Part shown: positions 52,644-61,041 of the stretch, piece by piece
How positions within the stretch are numbered: position 1 is the first letter of the stretch
Layout: each line of letters begins with the position of its first letter
NCBI RefSeq assembly: GCF_018128905.1
Contig: NZ_CP063808.1
Location: forward strand, 5,146,001 to 5,210,000
Length of the DNA stretch: 64,000 nucleotides
Reading direction: 5' to 3'
DNA from: Streptomyces sp. A2-16
GTDB lineage: Bacteria > Actinomycetota > Actinomycetes > Streptomycetales > Streptomycetaceae
Translations under genes and position numbers: made by a program
Notes under the pieces: generated by a model
The model's database searches: none
Told to the model about the DNA's origin: nothing
What the model saw: the letters and a program-made list of their open reading frames with translations, nothing else

Positions 52644-53494
52644 CAGGCCTGTCCGAGGACGTGGCGCTGGCGGCCGAGCCGGTCGATCTCCACCTCGACG
52701 ACGTCACCTTCGCGCAGGTAGGGGAAGTCGTTGGCGCCGAAGGCGACGCCTGCCGGGGTGCCCGTGTTGATGACGTCACCGGGCTCCAGCACCATGAACT
52801 GGCTCAGGTACCACACGACGTGCCGTACGCCGAAGATCATGTTCTTGGTGTGGCCGTCCTGGCGCTGCTCGCCGTTGACCCACAGCCGCATCGCGAGGTC
52901 CTGCGGGTCCCCCACCTCGTCGGGGGTGACCAGCCAGGGGCCGAGCGGGTTGAAGGTCTCGCAGGACTTGCCCTTGTCCCACTGTCCGCCCCGCTCGTGC
53001 TGGAAGGCGCGCTCGCTGACGTCGTCGGCGACGGCGTAACCGGCGATGACCTCGTCGGCCTCGTCCTCGGAGTCCAGATAGCGTGCGGTGCGGCCGATGA
53101 CGATCGCGAGTTCGATCTCGTAGTCCGTCTTGAGGCTGGTGCGCGGTATCAGCACGGTGTCGTCGGGGCCGACCACCGTGTCGGCCGCCTTCATGAAGAC
53201 CACCGGTTCCGCCGGGGGCGGGGTGTCGGTCTCGGCGGCGTGGTCGACGTAGTTGAGGCCGATGCACACGACCTTGCCGGGGCGGGCGACGGGTGCGCCG
53301 ATCCGCTGTCCGGCGATCTCGATCGGGGGCAGGAGCCCGTCGCCGAGGGCGGTCCGGACTCGGTCGATGCCTCCGTCCGCGAGGAAGGCGCCGTGGATGT
53401 CGTCGGTGAGCGGGGTCAGGTCGTGGGCGCCGCCGTCGGCGTCGAGCACGACGGGGCGCTCCAGGCCCGGCGGGCCTACACGCAGCAGTCTCAT
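52643..53494 (-). CDS. FAH-family hydrolase, 2,4-diketo-3-deoxy-L-fuconate hydrolase-like
   Basis: A 283-residue protein; ATG 53494 with GGAG upstream is preferred to the longer frame. The FAH fold is shown by CIGLNYVDHAAET, metal-binding Glu residues in DYEIELAIVIG, the lid and phosphate-like segments, and DVINTGTPAGVAFG. Members of this group split 2,4-diketo-3-deoxy-L-fuconate (or -rhamnonate) into pyruvate and L-lactate. It is the first gene of the minus-strand operon that continues through the lactonase and lar genes, so the L-lactate producer and the LarA racemase are made from one message. Confidence 0.85.
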   Translation of the reverse strand: MRLLRVGPPGLERPVVLDADGGAHDLTPLTDDIHGAFLADGGIDRVRTALGDGLLPPIEIAGQRIGAPVARPGKVVCIGLNYVDHAAETDTPPPAEPVVFMKAADTVVGPDDTVLIPRTSLKTDYEIELAIVIGRTARYLDSEDEADEVIAGYAVADDVSERAFQHERGGQWDKGKSCETFNPLGPWLVTPDEVGDPQDLAMRLWVNGEQRQDGHTKNMIFGVRHVVWYLSQFMVLEPGDVINTGTPAGVAFGANDFPYLREGDVVEVEIDRLGRQRHVLGQA

Positions 53495-53749
53495 CGGGTT
53501 CTCCAGGGGGTGAGCTGTCGATCGGGGAGGGTCGGGGCGTTCGCCGCGCATCGGCGTCGGCCGGGGGCCGGGCGCCGAGGGGGGCGCTGGTGCGGTGAGG
53601 GCGTCGACTGTGGAGTCACGGGCCCTGGGGGGAGAGGCATCGGGGGCAGGGGTCGGGCGTCTGCGGCGGGTTTCAGGCGCGAGGGGCGGCGTTGAAGCAT
53701 CAGCGCCGGGTCAGGCTTCTGCGGGGGTCCTGAGCGCCGGCTTCGGGGG

Positions 53750-54045
53750 TGGGCGTCCATGGTGGGCTTCAGCCGTGAGGCTCGGGGCCGACCATCGACG
53801 GCGGGCCCGAGCCGCCGACACCGGGGCCGGGCATCCACGGCGAACGCAGCCGTCAGGGCCGGGAACCGGGCATCCTCGGCGGGCCTCATCCGCGGGCACC
53901 GGCGTCAACCGACCACGGCCAACTGCAGCAGTCAGGACCCGAACCGAGGATCCACAGCAGGTCTCAGCCGCCGACACCGGGGCCGAACGACCACAGCACG
54001 CCTCAATCGCCGCCGCCGACCATCCACAGCACACCTCAACCCGCG
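53750..54045. repeat. Degenerate ~39-bp tandem repeats in an otherwise empty interval
   Basis: About seven imperfect units follow the pattern GACCATCCACGGCGGGCCTC then AGCCGCCGACACCGGGGCCG (for example from 53791, 53830, 53868, 53948 and 53989). Open frames through it on both strands give only repetitive Arg/Pro/Ala peptides without starts or ribosome sites, so I read the 53495-54070 interval as non-coding. A 10-base C run ends the block. Confidence 0.65.
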
Positions 54046-54070
54046 GCCCCCCCCCCAGAAGCACAACCAC

Positions 54071-54805
54071 TTACGGCGGCGTCCGAGCATCCGCCGCGGC
54101 GAGGTCGAGCGGGCTACGACCGTCCTCCCGCTCCCAGTGGGCCCGCAGCCAGTGCTCCGTCGTGGTGACGTGCATGAGGGCCGCGGCCTGTGCGAGGGCC
54201 GCGTCCCGGTCGGCCAGGGCCTGGTAGATGGCCTCGTGCTCGGCGACGGTGCGCGCGGCGGCGTTGTCGTCGACCAGACCGCGCCAGATCCGCGCACGCA
54301 CGGTCCGGCTGGAGATGCCCTCCAGCAGCGCGGAGAGCGTGGCGTTCCCGGTGGCCGCGATCACCGTGCGGTGGAACGCGGCGTCGTGCTCGTTGAGCCG
54401 TTCCACGTCCTCGCGGGCGGCGCGCATCGCGTCGAGGTGGCGCTCCACCTCGGCGAGTGCGGCGTCCGAGATCCGGGTCGCGGCCAGCGCGGTGGCGACC
54501 GGTTCGAACAGCCGGCGCACCTCGGTGAGCTCCAGCAGGGTGTCGCCGCGCAGCAGCTCCACAGCGGATCCGACCCCGCTGAGCAGCAGCTCCGGCTCCA
54601 GGCTGGTCACATAGGTGCCGTCACCGCGCCGGATCTCCAGCACCCGGGAGACGACCAGGGCCTTCACCGCCTCCCGCGTCAGGTTGCGTGACAGTCCGAG
54701 TTCCGCGGCGAGCTGCGGCTCGGGCGACAGCTTGGCGCCCGGCGCCAGCTCACCGGACTGGATGAGCTCTCTGATGCGGTCGATGGCCTTGTCGGTCAGT
54801 GACAT
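54071..54805 (-). CDS. GntR-family (FadR/FCD) regulator of the L-fucose regulon
   Basis: A 244-residue regulator from ATG 54805. Winged helix: AIDRIRELIQSGELAPGAKLSPEPQLAAELGLSRN then LTREAVKALV. The FCD ligand domain has the metal-site pattern (EHDAAFH, AEHEAI, MHVTTTEHW). It is divergent from L-fuconate dehydratase across 309 bases that contain three copies of a CATCCCAT box, its likely operators. Control of both the minus-strand lar/fucose operon and the plus-strand dehydratase-transporter operon is inferred. It differs clearly from the GntR protein at 23565. Confidence 0.87.
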   Translation of the reverse strand: MSLTDKAIDRIRELIQSGELAPGAKLSPEPQLAAELGLSRNLTREAVKALVVSRVLEIRRGDGTYVTSLEPELLLSGVGSAVELLRGDTLLELTEVRRLFEPVATALAATRISDAALAEVERHLDAMRAAREDVERLNEHDAAFHRTVIAATGNATLSALLEGISSRTVRARIWRGLVDDNAAARTVAEHEAIYQALADRDAALAQAAALMHVTTTEHWLRAHWEREDGRSPLDLAAADARTPP

Positions 54806-54853
54806 GTGCGGCCGTCCCCTCTTCGTGCGTGCGCAAGCGGCACCGTAGCAATA

Positions 54854-54882
54854 CATCCCATGCCTGCGAAAGAGATGGGATG
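54854..54882. promoter_or_regulatory. Candidate operator: inverted CATCCCAT/ATGGGATG pair
   Basis: CATCCCAT at 54854-54861 and ATGGGATG at 54875-54882 form a perfect 8-base inverted pair with 13 bases between. They lie 49 bases before the GntR start. Confidence 0.55.
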
Positions 54883-54996
54883 ACCGATCCGTCTCTGCGC
54901 ATCCTCGAAAGATCGACATGTACGCAGGTGAACGGAGTGCACGGCAAATTGTTTCGCTGCAGGTATGGACAGCGAGACGGAGCGCGCTCTTAAATC

Positions 54997-55005
54997 CATC
55001 CCATG
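54997..55005. promoter_or_regulatory. Candidate operator: third CATCCCATG box
   Basis: CATCCCATG recurs about 110 bases before the L-fuconate dehydratase start, directly after an AT-rich CTTAAAT stretch that may be part of its promoter. Confidence 0.5.
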
Positions 55006-55114
55006 TCCGATACCTGTTCTTGCGCAGGGGACATGCCATCGACACATGACGACAGGTGGTTTGCCATGACCTCGAACAGACACCGCGGCCCCCGGGCCGG
55101 GACGGCCGGGCAGC

Positions 55115-56422
55115 ATGACTGAACTCATCAGCTCCGTCGAAGCGGTGGACGTCAGGTTCCCGACCTCGCTCCACCTCGACGGCTCCGACGCCATGAACCC
55201 CGAACCCGACTACTCGGCCGCCTATGTGACGGTCCGTACGAGCGGCGGCGACGAGGGACACGGGCTCGCCTTCACGGTGGGACGCGGCAACGATGTGGAG
55301 GTCGCCGCCGTACGCGCGCTGGCCCCGCTGGTGGTCGGCCTGTCGGTGGAGGAGGTCCTGGGCGACCTCGGCGCCTTCTCCCGTCGGTTGACCGGCGACA
55401 GTCAACTGCGCTGGCTGGGTCCGGAGAAGGGTGCCATCCACATGGCGGCCGCGGCGATCGTCAACGCCGTGTGGGACCTGTACGGCCGCCGCACCGGGAA
55501 GCCGGTCTGGCGTCTGCTGTCCGAGCTGTCCCCGGAGCAGCTGGTCGACCTGGTCGACTTCCGCTACCTGGAGGACGCGCTGACCCGCGAGGAGGCGCTG
55601 GACATCCTGCGCCGCGCCGAGCCGGGCCGCGCGGAACGCACCGCGCACCTGCTGGCGTCCGGTTACCCGGCCTACACGACGACGCCCGGCTGGCTCGGCT
55701 ACGACGACGAGAAGCTGGTGCGGCTGTCGAAGGAGGCGGTCGCCGACGGCTTCTCCCAGATCAAGCTGAAGGTCGGCGCCGACCGGGAGGCCGACGTCCG
55801 CCGGCTGCGACTGGCCCGCGAGGCGGTCGGCCCGGACATCCGGATCGCCGTCGACGCCAACCAGGCCTGGGGGGTCCGGCAGGCCATCGACTGGATGCGC
55901 TCCCTCGCCCCTTACGACCCGTACTGGATCGAGGAGCCCACCTCCCCCGACGACATCCTCGGCCATGCCGCCGTCCGACAGGCGCTGGCACCGATCAAGG
56001 TCGCCACCGGTGAACACACCCACAACCAGGTGATGTTCAAGCAGCTCCTGCAGGCCGGGGCGCTCGACATCCTCCAGATGGACGCCAGCCGTACCGCCGG
56101 CGTCACCGAGAACGTCGCCATCCTGCTGCTGGCCGCCAAGTTCGGCGTCCCGGTCTGCCCGCACGCCGGCGGTGTTGGCCTGTGCGAGATGGTGCAGCAC
56201 CTGGCGATGTTCGACTACGTGGCCGTCAGCGGCACCACCGAGGACCGCGTGATCGAGTACGTCGACCATCTGCACGAGCACTTCACCGACCCCGTCCGCA
56301 TCCGCGACGGCCGCTATCTCGCCCCGACCGCACCCGGCATCAGCGCCGAGATCCACCCCGCATCCGTCGCCGCCCACCGCTACCCGGACGGCCCCGTCTG
56401 GCAGGAGGCGACCGCCCCGTGA
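55115..56422 (+). CDS. fucD: L-fuconate dehydratase (enolase superfamily)
   Basis: A 435-residue protein of the expected length for the L-fuconate dehydratase/ENOSF1 group. Barrel residues are K217 and K219 in QIKLKVG, metal ligands D247 (VDANQAW), E273 (WIEEPT) and E300 (GEHTHN), and catalytic H350 in CPHAGGVGLCE. The N-terminal block SQLRWLGPEKGAIHMAAAAIVNAVWDL is characteristic. It converts L-fuconate to 2-keto-3-deoxy-L-fuconate. ATG 55115 is chosen by homology-like length; its ribosome site is weak (GGCCGGGCAGC). It overlaps the following SDR by GTGA. Confidence 0.9.
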   Translation: MTELISSVEAVDVRFPTSLHLDGSDAMNPEPDYSAAYVTVRTSGGDEGHGLAFTVGRGNDVEVAAVRALAPLVVGLSVEEVLGDLGAFSRRLTGDSQLRWLGPEKGAIHMAAAAIVNAVWDLYGRRTGKPVWRLLSELSPEQLVDLVDFRYLEDALTREEALDILRRAEPGRAERTAHLLASGYPAYTTTPGWLGYDDEKLVRLSKEAVADGFSQIKLKVGADREADVRRLRLAREAVGPDIRIAVDANQAWGVRQAIDWMRSLAPYDPYWIEEPTSPDDILGHAAVRQALAPIKVATGEHTHNQVMFKQLLQAGALDILQMDASRTAGVTENVAILLLAAKFGVPVCPHAGGVGLCEMVQHLAMFDYVAVSGTTEDRVIEYVDHLHEHFTDPVRIRDGRYLAPTAPGISAEIHPASVAAHRYPDGPVWQEATAP

Positions 56423-57177
56423 GCGGATCCGAACTGACCGGGCTGACGGCGGTCGTCACCGGCGGCGCCTCCGGCATCGGCCTGGCCACCGCCCGGCTGC
56501 TCGCCGAACGGGGGGCCCGGGTCGCCTGCCTCGACCTCAAGCCCGACGACGTGCCCGAGCCGCTCCTCGGCATCCGGGCCGACGTGACGGACGACAGCGA
56601 GGTGCGCTCGGCCGTCGACGAGGCCGCGAGACTCCTCGGCGGCATCGACATCCTGGTCAACAACGCCGGTATCGGCGCCCAGGGCACCATCGAGGACAAC
56701 TCCGACGACGAGTGGCACCGCGTGTTCGACGTCAATGTCCTCGGAATCGTCCGCGTGACCCGCGCCGCGCTCCCCCATCTCCGTCGCTCCGGCAGCGCCG
56801 CCGTCGTCAACACCTGCTCCATCGCGGCGACCGCGGGTCTGCCCGAGCGCGCGCTGTACTCCGCGACCAAGGGCGCCGTCCTCGCTCTCACCCGGGCGAG
56901 CGCCGCCGACCTGGTGCGCGAGGGCATCCGCGTCAACTGCGTCAACCCCGGCACGGTCGACACCCCGTGGGTCGGCCGGCTCCTTGAGCGCGCCGCCGAC
57001 GCGGAGGCCGAACGCGCCGCCCTCAACGCCCGCCAGCCCATCGGCCGTCTGGTCACCGCTGAGGAGGTGGCCGCGGCCATCGCCCACCTCGCGAGCCCGC
57101 TCGCCGCCTCCACCACCGGCACCGATCTGGCCGTCGACGGCGGCATGCAAGGACTGCGGATCCGCCCACGGAGCTGA
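56419..57177 (+). CDS. SDR-family 2-keto-3-deoxy-L-fuconate dehydrogenase
   Basis: A 252-residue classical SDR from GTG 56419, overlapping the dehydratase stop. Cofactor motif TGGASGIGLAT, NNAGIGAQG, catalytic Ser in NTCSIAA and YSATKGA. In bacterial L-fucose oxidation a dehydrogenase of this family follows the dehydratase and makes 2,4-diketo-3-deoxy-L-fuconate, the substrate of the FAH hydrolase at 52643. Translational coupling supports that assignment. Confidence 0.85.
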   Translation: MSGSELTGLTAVVTGGASGIGLATARLLAERGARVACLDLKPDDVPEPLLGIRADVTDDSEVRSAVDEAARLLGGIDILVNNAGIGAQGTIEDNSDDEWHRVFDVNVLGIVRVTRAALPHLRRSGSAAVVNTCSIAATAGLPERALYSATKGAVLALTRASAADLVREGIRVNCVNPGTVDTPWVGRLLERAADAEAERAALNARQPIGRLVTAEEVAAAIAHLASPLAASTTGTDLAVDGGMQGLRIRPRS

Positions 57178-57294
57178 CCGCGGGCGGTCCCCGAGCCCTT
57201 GAGCCCCGCCCCCTGAACCAGTGAACGCGCGAACCTCTCAGCCCCTCGTTCAGCCCGTCCGTTTCCAGGCTTTCCCGCACCAAGGAGAAGAGCA

Positions 57295-58365
57295 ATGACG
57301 CTCAGACACACCCGGTACGCCTGTTTCGGTGCACTCGCCGTCCTCACCGTCTCCGCCCTCACCGCCTGCCAGAGCTCCAGCACGTCGGCCGGTTCGAGCG
57401 GCGGCAAGCCGGTGGTGGGTGTCGACTACCCGCGCTCCGACACCGACTTCTGGAACTCGTACATCAAGTACACGCCCCAGTACGGCAAGGAGCTGGGCCT
57501 GGACCTGAAGACGACCAACTCGCAGAACGACGTCGCCAAGCTGACCGCCAACGCGCAGACCTTCATCAGCCAGGGCGTCAAGGGCGTGGCGATGGCCCCG
57601 CAGGACACCGCGGCCATCGCGCCCACCCTGGCCCAGATGGAGGCGAAGAAGATCCCGGTCGTCACCGTGGACACCCGCCCCGACACCGGCAAGGTCTACA
57701 TGGTGGTACGGGCCGACAACCGCGCGTACGGCGAGAAGGCCTGCCAGTTCCTCGGCACCAAGCTCGGCGGCAAGGGCAAGGTCGTCATGCTCCAGGGCGA
57801 CCTCTCCTCCATCAACGGCCGTGACCGCACCGAGGCGTTCAACGACTGCATGAAGAAGAACTACCCCGGCATCAAGGTCTTCGGCGAGGCCACCAACTGG
57901 GACGGGGCCGTCGCCGCGCAGAAGCTCCAGACGGACCTGACCGCCCACCCGGACATCAAGGGCGTCTACATGCAGTCCAGCTTCGCGCTGTCCGGCACGC
58001 TCCAGGTGCTCAAGCAGAAGGGCCTGCTGGTCGGCCCTAAGGACAAGAAGCACGTCTTCATCGTGTCCAACGACGGCATCCCCGAGGAGCTCAAGGACAT
58101 CGGCGCCGGCCAGATCGACGCCACCGTCTCCCAGCCGGCCGACCTGTACGCCAAGTACGCCCTCTACTACCTGAAGGCCGCGATCGACGGCAAGACCTTC
58201 AAGCCCGGCAGCACCGACCACGACAGCACCATCATCCAGGTCCGCGACGGAGTGCTCGAGGACCAGCTGTCCGCACCGCTCGTCACCGCCGACGGCGGCA
58301 CCTACGGCGGCGTCACCAGCCTCAAGAGCGACGACAAGTCCCTCTGGGGCAACAACCTCGGCTGA
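57295..58365 (+). CDS. CUT2 sugar ABC transporter, periplasmic-type binding lipoprotein
   Basis: A 356-residue lipoprotein from ATG 57295 after AAGGAG. The signal ends SALTAC, then a Ser-rich linker. The mature domain is a ribose-type binding protein (VGVDYPRSDTDFWNSY, GVKGVAMAPQDTAAIAP, IPVVTVDTRPDTGKVY, DNRAYGEKACQFLG). With the ATPase and permease downstream it forms a CUT2 system that imports a monosaccharide, here most likely L-fucose. Confidence 0.88.
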   Translation: MTLRHTRYACFGALAVLTVSALTACQSSSTSAGSSGGKPVVGVDYPRSDTDFWNSYIKYTPQYGKELGLDLKTTNSQNDVAKLTANAQTFISQGVKGVAMAPQDTAAIAPTLAQMEAKKIPVVTVDTRPDTGKVYMVVRADNRAYGEKACQFLGTKLGGKGKVVMLQGDLSSINGRDRTEAFNDCMKKNYPGIKVFGEATNWDGAVAAQKLQTDLTAHPDIKGVYMQSSFALSGTLQVLKQKGLLVGPKDKKHVFIVSNDGIPEELKDIGAGQIDATVSQPADLYAKYALYYLKAAIDGKTFKPGSTDHDSTIIQVRDGVLEDQLSAPLVTADGGTYGGVTSLKSDDKSLWGNNLG

Positions 58366-58385
58366 CCGGAAGGCGATACGCAGAC

Positions 58386-59894
58386 ATGGTTACGGCTCCG
58401 CCCGTCGCCGAGGCGGCGGGGATCACGAAGCGGTACGGATCCACTGTGGCGCTCAGCGACGCCGGGATCACGATCGCACCCGGGCAGACGCACGCGCTGG
58501 TCGGACGCAACGGCGCGGGCAAGTCGACCCTGGTCTCCATCCTCACCGGCCTCCAGGCACCCGACACGGGCACGGTGACCTTCGGCGGCGAACCGGCCCC
58601 CCGGCTCGCCGACCGGGACGCCTGGCGGCAGCGGGTGGCCTGCGTCTACCAGAAGTCCACGATCATCCCCGAACTGACGGTGGCGGAAAACCTCTTCCTC
58701 AACCGTCACGACCGCGGCCGCGGCGGTCTGATCAGCTGGCGCACGGTCCGCAGCAAGGCCGAGGAACTGCTGCGGACCTGGTCGGTCGACGTGGACGTGC
58801 GTACTCCGGCCGGTGAACTCGACGTCGAGCGGCGGCAGTTCGTGGAGATCGCCCGGGCGCTGTCCTTCGGGGCCCGCTTCATCGTCCTCGACGAGCCCAC
58901 CGCACAGCTGGACGCGGCGGCCATCGACCGCCTCTTCGGCCGGATCAGGGACCTCCAGGAACAGGGCGTCACCTTCCTGTTCATCAGTCACCACCTGCAG
59001 GAGATCTACGAGATCTGCGACACGGTGACGGTGTTCCGCGACGCCCGGCACATCCTCACGGCCTCCGTCACCGACCTGCCCCGCTCCGAGCTCGTCGCCG
59101 CCATGACGGGCGACGGCGCGGCGGAGAGCACGGGCAGGCGCCGCGGCCCGGTGGACACCGCGGTCCCGGAGGTTCTCTCGGTCGGCGGTGCTTCCCTGCA
59201 CGGCGCCTACGACGACGTGTCCTTCGGGATCCGGGGCGGCGAGATCGTCGGTCTGGCCGGCGCGGCGAGCAGTGGCCGCACCGAACTCGCGGAGACCGTG
59301 GTGGGGCTGCGCGGCGCCGACACCGGCACGGTGGAGATCGCGGGCATTCGGCCCCGGTCGGGCAGCGTCCCCGCAGCTCTCAGGGCCGGCGTCGGATTCG
59401 TCCCGCAGGACCGCCATCACCAGGGCTATGTCCCCGGGATGTCCATCGCGGACAACGGAACCCTGACCATCCCGGAACGGCTCGGCCCGCCCGGGTTCAT
59501 CGACCGCAGGCGCCGCGACGAACTCGCCAAGGACATGATCGACAACCTGGCGATCAAGACACCGGGCCCCGAACTGGAGGTCTCCGGGCTCTCCGGAGGC
59601 AACCAGCAGAAGGTCGTCATGGCCCGCGCCCTGGCCAGCGACCCCAAGGTCCTTGTGCTCATCAACCCGACCGCCGGCGTCGACGTGCGGTCCAAGGAGT
59701 TCCTCCTCGGCAAGGTCGAGGAGACCGCCGAGTCCGGCACCGGGGTGCTCATCGCCTCCGACGAACTCGACGACCTGCGCATGTGCGACCGCGTCCTGGT
59801 GATGTTCCAGGGCCGCGTGGTCGCCGAGAAGCCCAGCGGCTGGCACGACCACGAGCTGGTGGCCGCGATGGAAGGAGTGGACCTCGATGTCTGA
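58386..59894 (+). CDS. CUT2 sugar ABC transporter, double ATP-binding protein (RbsA-like)
   Basis: A 502-residue protein with two ABC domains. The first has Walker A GRNGAGKST and Walker B FIVLDEPT. The second has the altered Walker A GLAGAASSGRTEL usual in this family and the signature LSGGNQQKVVMARAL. ATG 58386 is preceded by GGAAGG. The stop overlaps the permease start by 8 bases. Confidence 0.9.
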   Translation: MVTAPPVAEAAGITKRYGSTVALSDAGITIAPGQTHALVGRNGAGKSTLVSILTGLQAPDTGTVTFGGEPAPRLADRDAWRQRVACVYQKSTIIPELTVAENLFLNRHDRGRGGLISWRTVRSKAEELLRTWSVDVDVRTPAGELDVERRQFVEIARALSFGARFIVLDEPTAQLDAAAIDRLFGRIRDLQEQGVTFLFISHHLQEIYEICDTVTVFRDARHILTASVTDLPRSELVAAMTGDGAAESTGRRRGPVDTAVPEVLSVGGASLHGAYDDVSFGIRGGEIVGLAGAASSGRTELAETVVGLRGADTGTVEIAGIRPRSGSVPAALRAGVGFVPQDRHHQGYVPGMSIADNGTLTIPERLGPPGFIDRRRRDELAKDMIDNLAIKTPGPELEVSGLSGGNQQKVVMARALASDPKVLVLINPTAGVDVRSKEFLLGKVEETAESGTGVLIASDELDDLRMCDRVLVMFQGRVVAEKPSGWHDHELVAAMEGVDLDV

Positions 59895-60927
59895 GACAGC
59901 GGCCGCGACCACCGCGAAGACCCCGCCCGACGAACAGCCGGCCGCCCGGAAGGCCGGAGGGCGCAGAATCGCCTTCACCCGGCTGCGCGACCTGGCCCTC
60001 ATCCCCGCGATCATCGTCATCGCGATCGTCGGCCAGATCGTCAACCCGGTGTTCCTGCAGGCCGACAACCTCATCAATGTCCTCCAGACCATGTCCGAGA
60101 TCGCGGTCCTGGTCCTGGCGCAGACGCTGGTGCTGATCGTCAAGAAGATGGACCTCTCCCTGGAGTCCACGGTCGGCCTCGCCCCCGGTGTCGCGGCCTG
60201 GCTCACGGTCCCGGCGGGCGCCACACACGGCCTCGGACTGCTCCCGGGCTCCTTGTCGGTCCCGGTCACCCTCGCCGTCGGCCTGTTGATCGGCGCGGTC
60301 AACGCCCTGTTCATCATCCGGTTCGGCCTCAACGGCTTCATCGTGACCCTGGGCATGCTGATCGTGCTGCGCGGCATCCTCACCGGAATCTCCGGCGGCC
60401 AGACCTTCTTCCAACTGCCGCAGTCGATGCTGTACATCGGCACGACCGAGTGGCTGGGCATGCCGGCCTCGGTGTGGGTCTGCCTGATCCTGTTCGCCGT
60501 CGGGATCGTGGTGCTCGGCTTCACCAGCTTCGGCCGCTCCCTGTACGCGATCGGCGGCAACGTCGACGCGGCGAAGGCGGCCGGCATCCGCACCGACCGG
60601 GTGCTGTGGATCGTCATCGTCACCGCGAGCCTGCTCGCGGCGCTCAGCGGCCTGATGCTCTCGGGACGTCTGGCCTCGGTGGCCTCCGCGCAGGGCAACG
60701 GTTACATCTTCACCGTGTTCGCCGCGGCCGTCATCGGCGGCATCAGTCTCAACGGCGGCAAGGGCACGATGTTCGGTGCCTTCACCGGCATCCTGCTGCT
60801 CTTCCTGATCCAGAACGTCCTCACCCTCGGCGGCGTCCCCGCACAGTGGATCGGCGCCCTCAACGGCGCCATCATCCTGATCGCCCTGGCGCTGTCGCGG
60901 GTCACCGGGGGCAAGGTCCAGGAATAA
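59887..60927 (+). CDS. CUT2 sugar ABC transporter, permease (RbsC-like)
   Basis: A 346-residue membrane protein with about ten hydrophobic segments. It carries the family signature VNALFIIRFGLNGFIVTLGML, followed by GRSLYAIGGNVDAAKAAGI and GISLNGGKGTMFG. One permease gene suffices because CUT2 permeases form homodimers. It lies 114 bases before the secreted GH95 gene. Confidence 0.9.
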   Translation: MSETAAATTAKTPPDEQPAARKAGGRRIAFTRLRDLALIPAIIVIAIVGQIVNPVFLQADNLINVLQTMSEIAVLVLAQTLVLIVKKMDLSLESTVGLAPGVAAWLTVPAGATHGLGLLPGSLSVPVTLAVGLLIGAVNALFIIRFGLNGFIVTLGMLIVLRGILTGISGGQTFFQLPQSMLYIGTTEWLGMPASVWVCLILFAVGIVVLGFTSFGRSLYAIGGNVDAAKAAGIRTDRVLWIVIVTASLLAALSGLMLSGRLASVASAQGNGYIFTVFAAAVIGGISLNGGKGTMFGAFTGILLLFLIQNVLTLGGVPAQWIGALNGAIILIALALSRVTGGKVQE

Positions 60928-61041
60928 CCTGTGGAGGCGATCACCTCCCCGGATCGCCTCCACACCCCTGTCGCCCACCCACGCGCGCCTCCCCGGCGCG
61001 GCCCCCAGCCCCCACCACCGCCAGCACACCAAGGAGTTCGG

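Noticed and set aside
53595..54227. A 210-codon plus-strand frame in the gap upstream of the FAH gene
   Set aside because: Its product is a repetitive Arg/Pro/Thr/Ala peptide produced by degenerate DNA repeats, without ribosome site, and it runs into the antisense of the GntR gene.
54799..54993. Small plus-strand frame in the divergent fucose promoter
   Set aside because: No ribosome site, and it crosses the candidate operators and the GntR start; no small-protein features.
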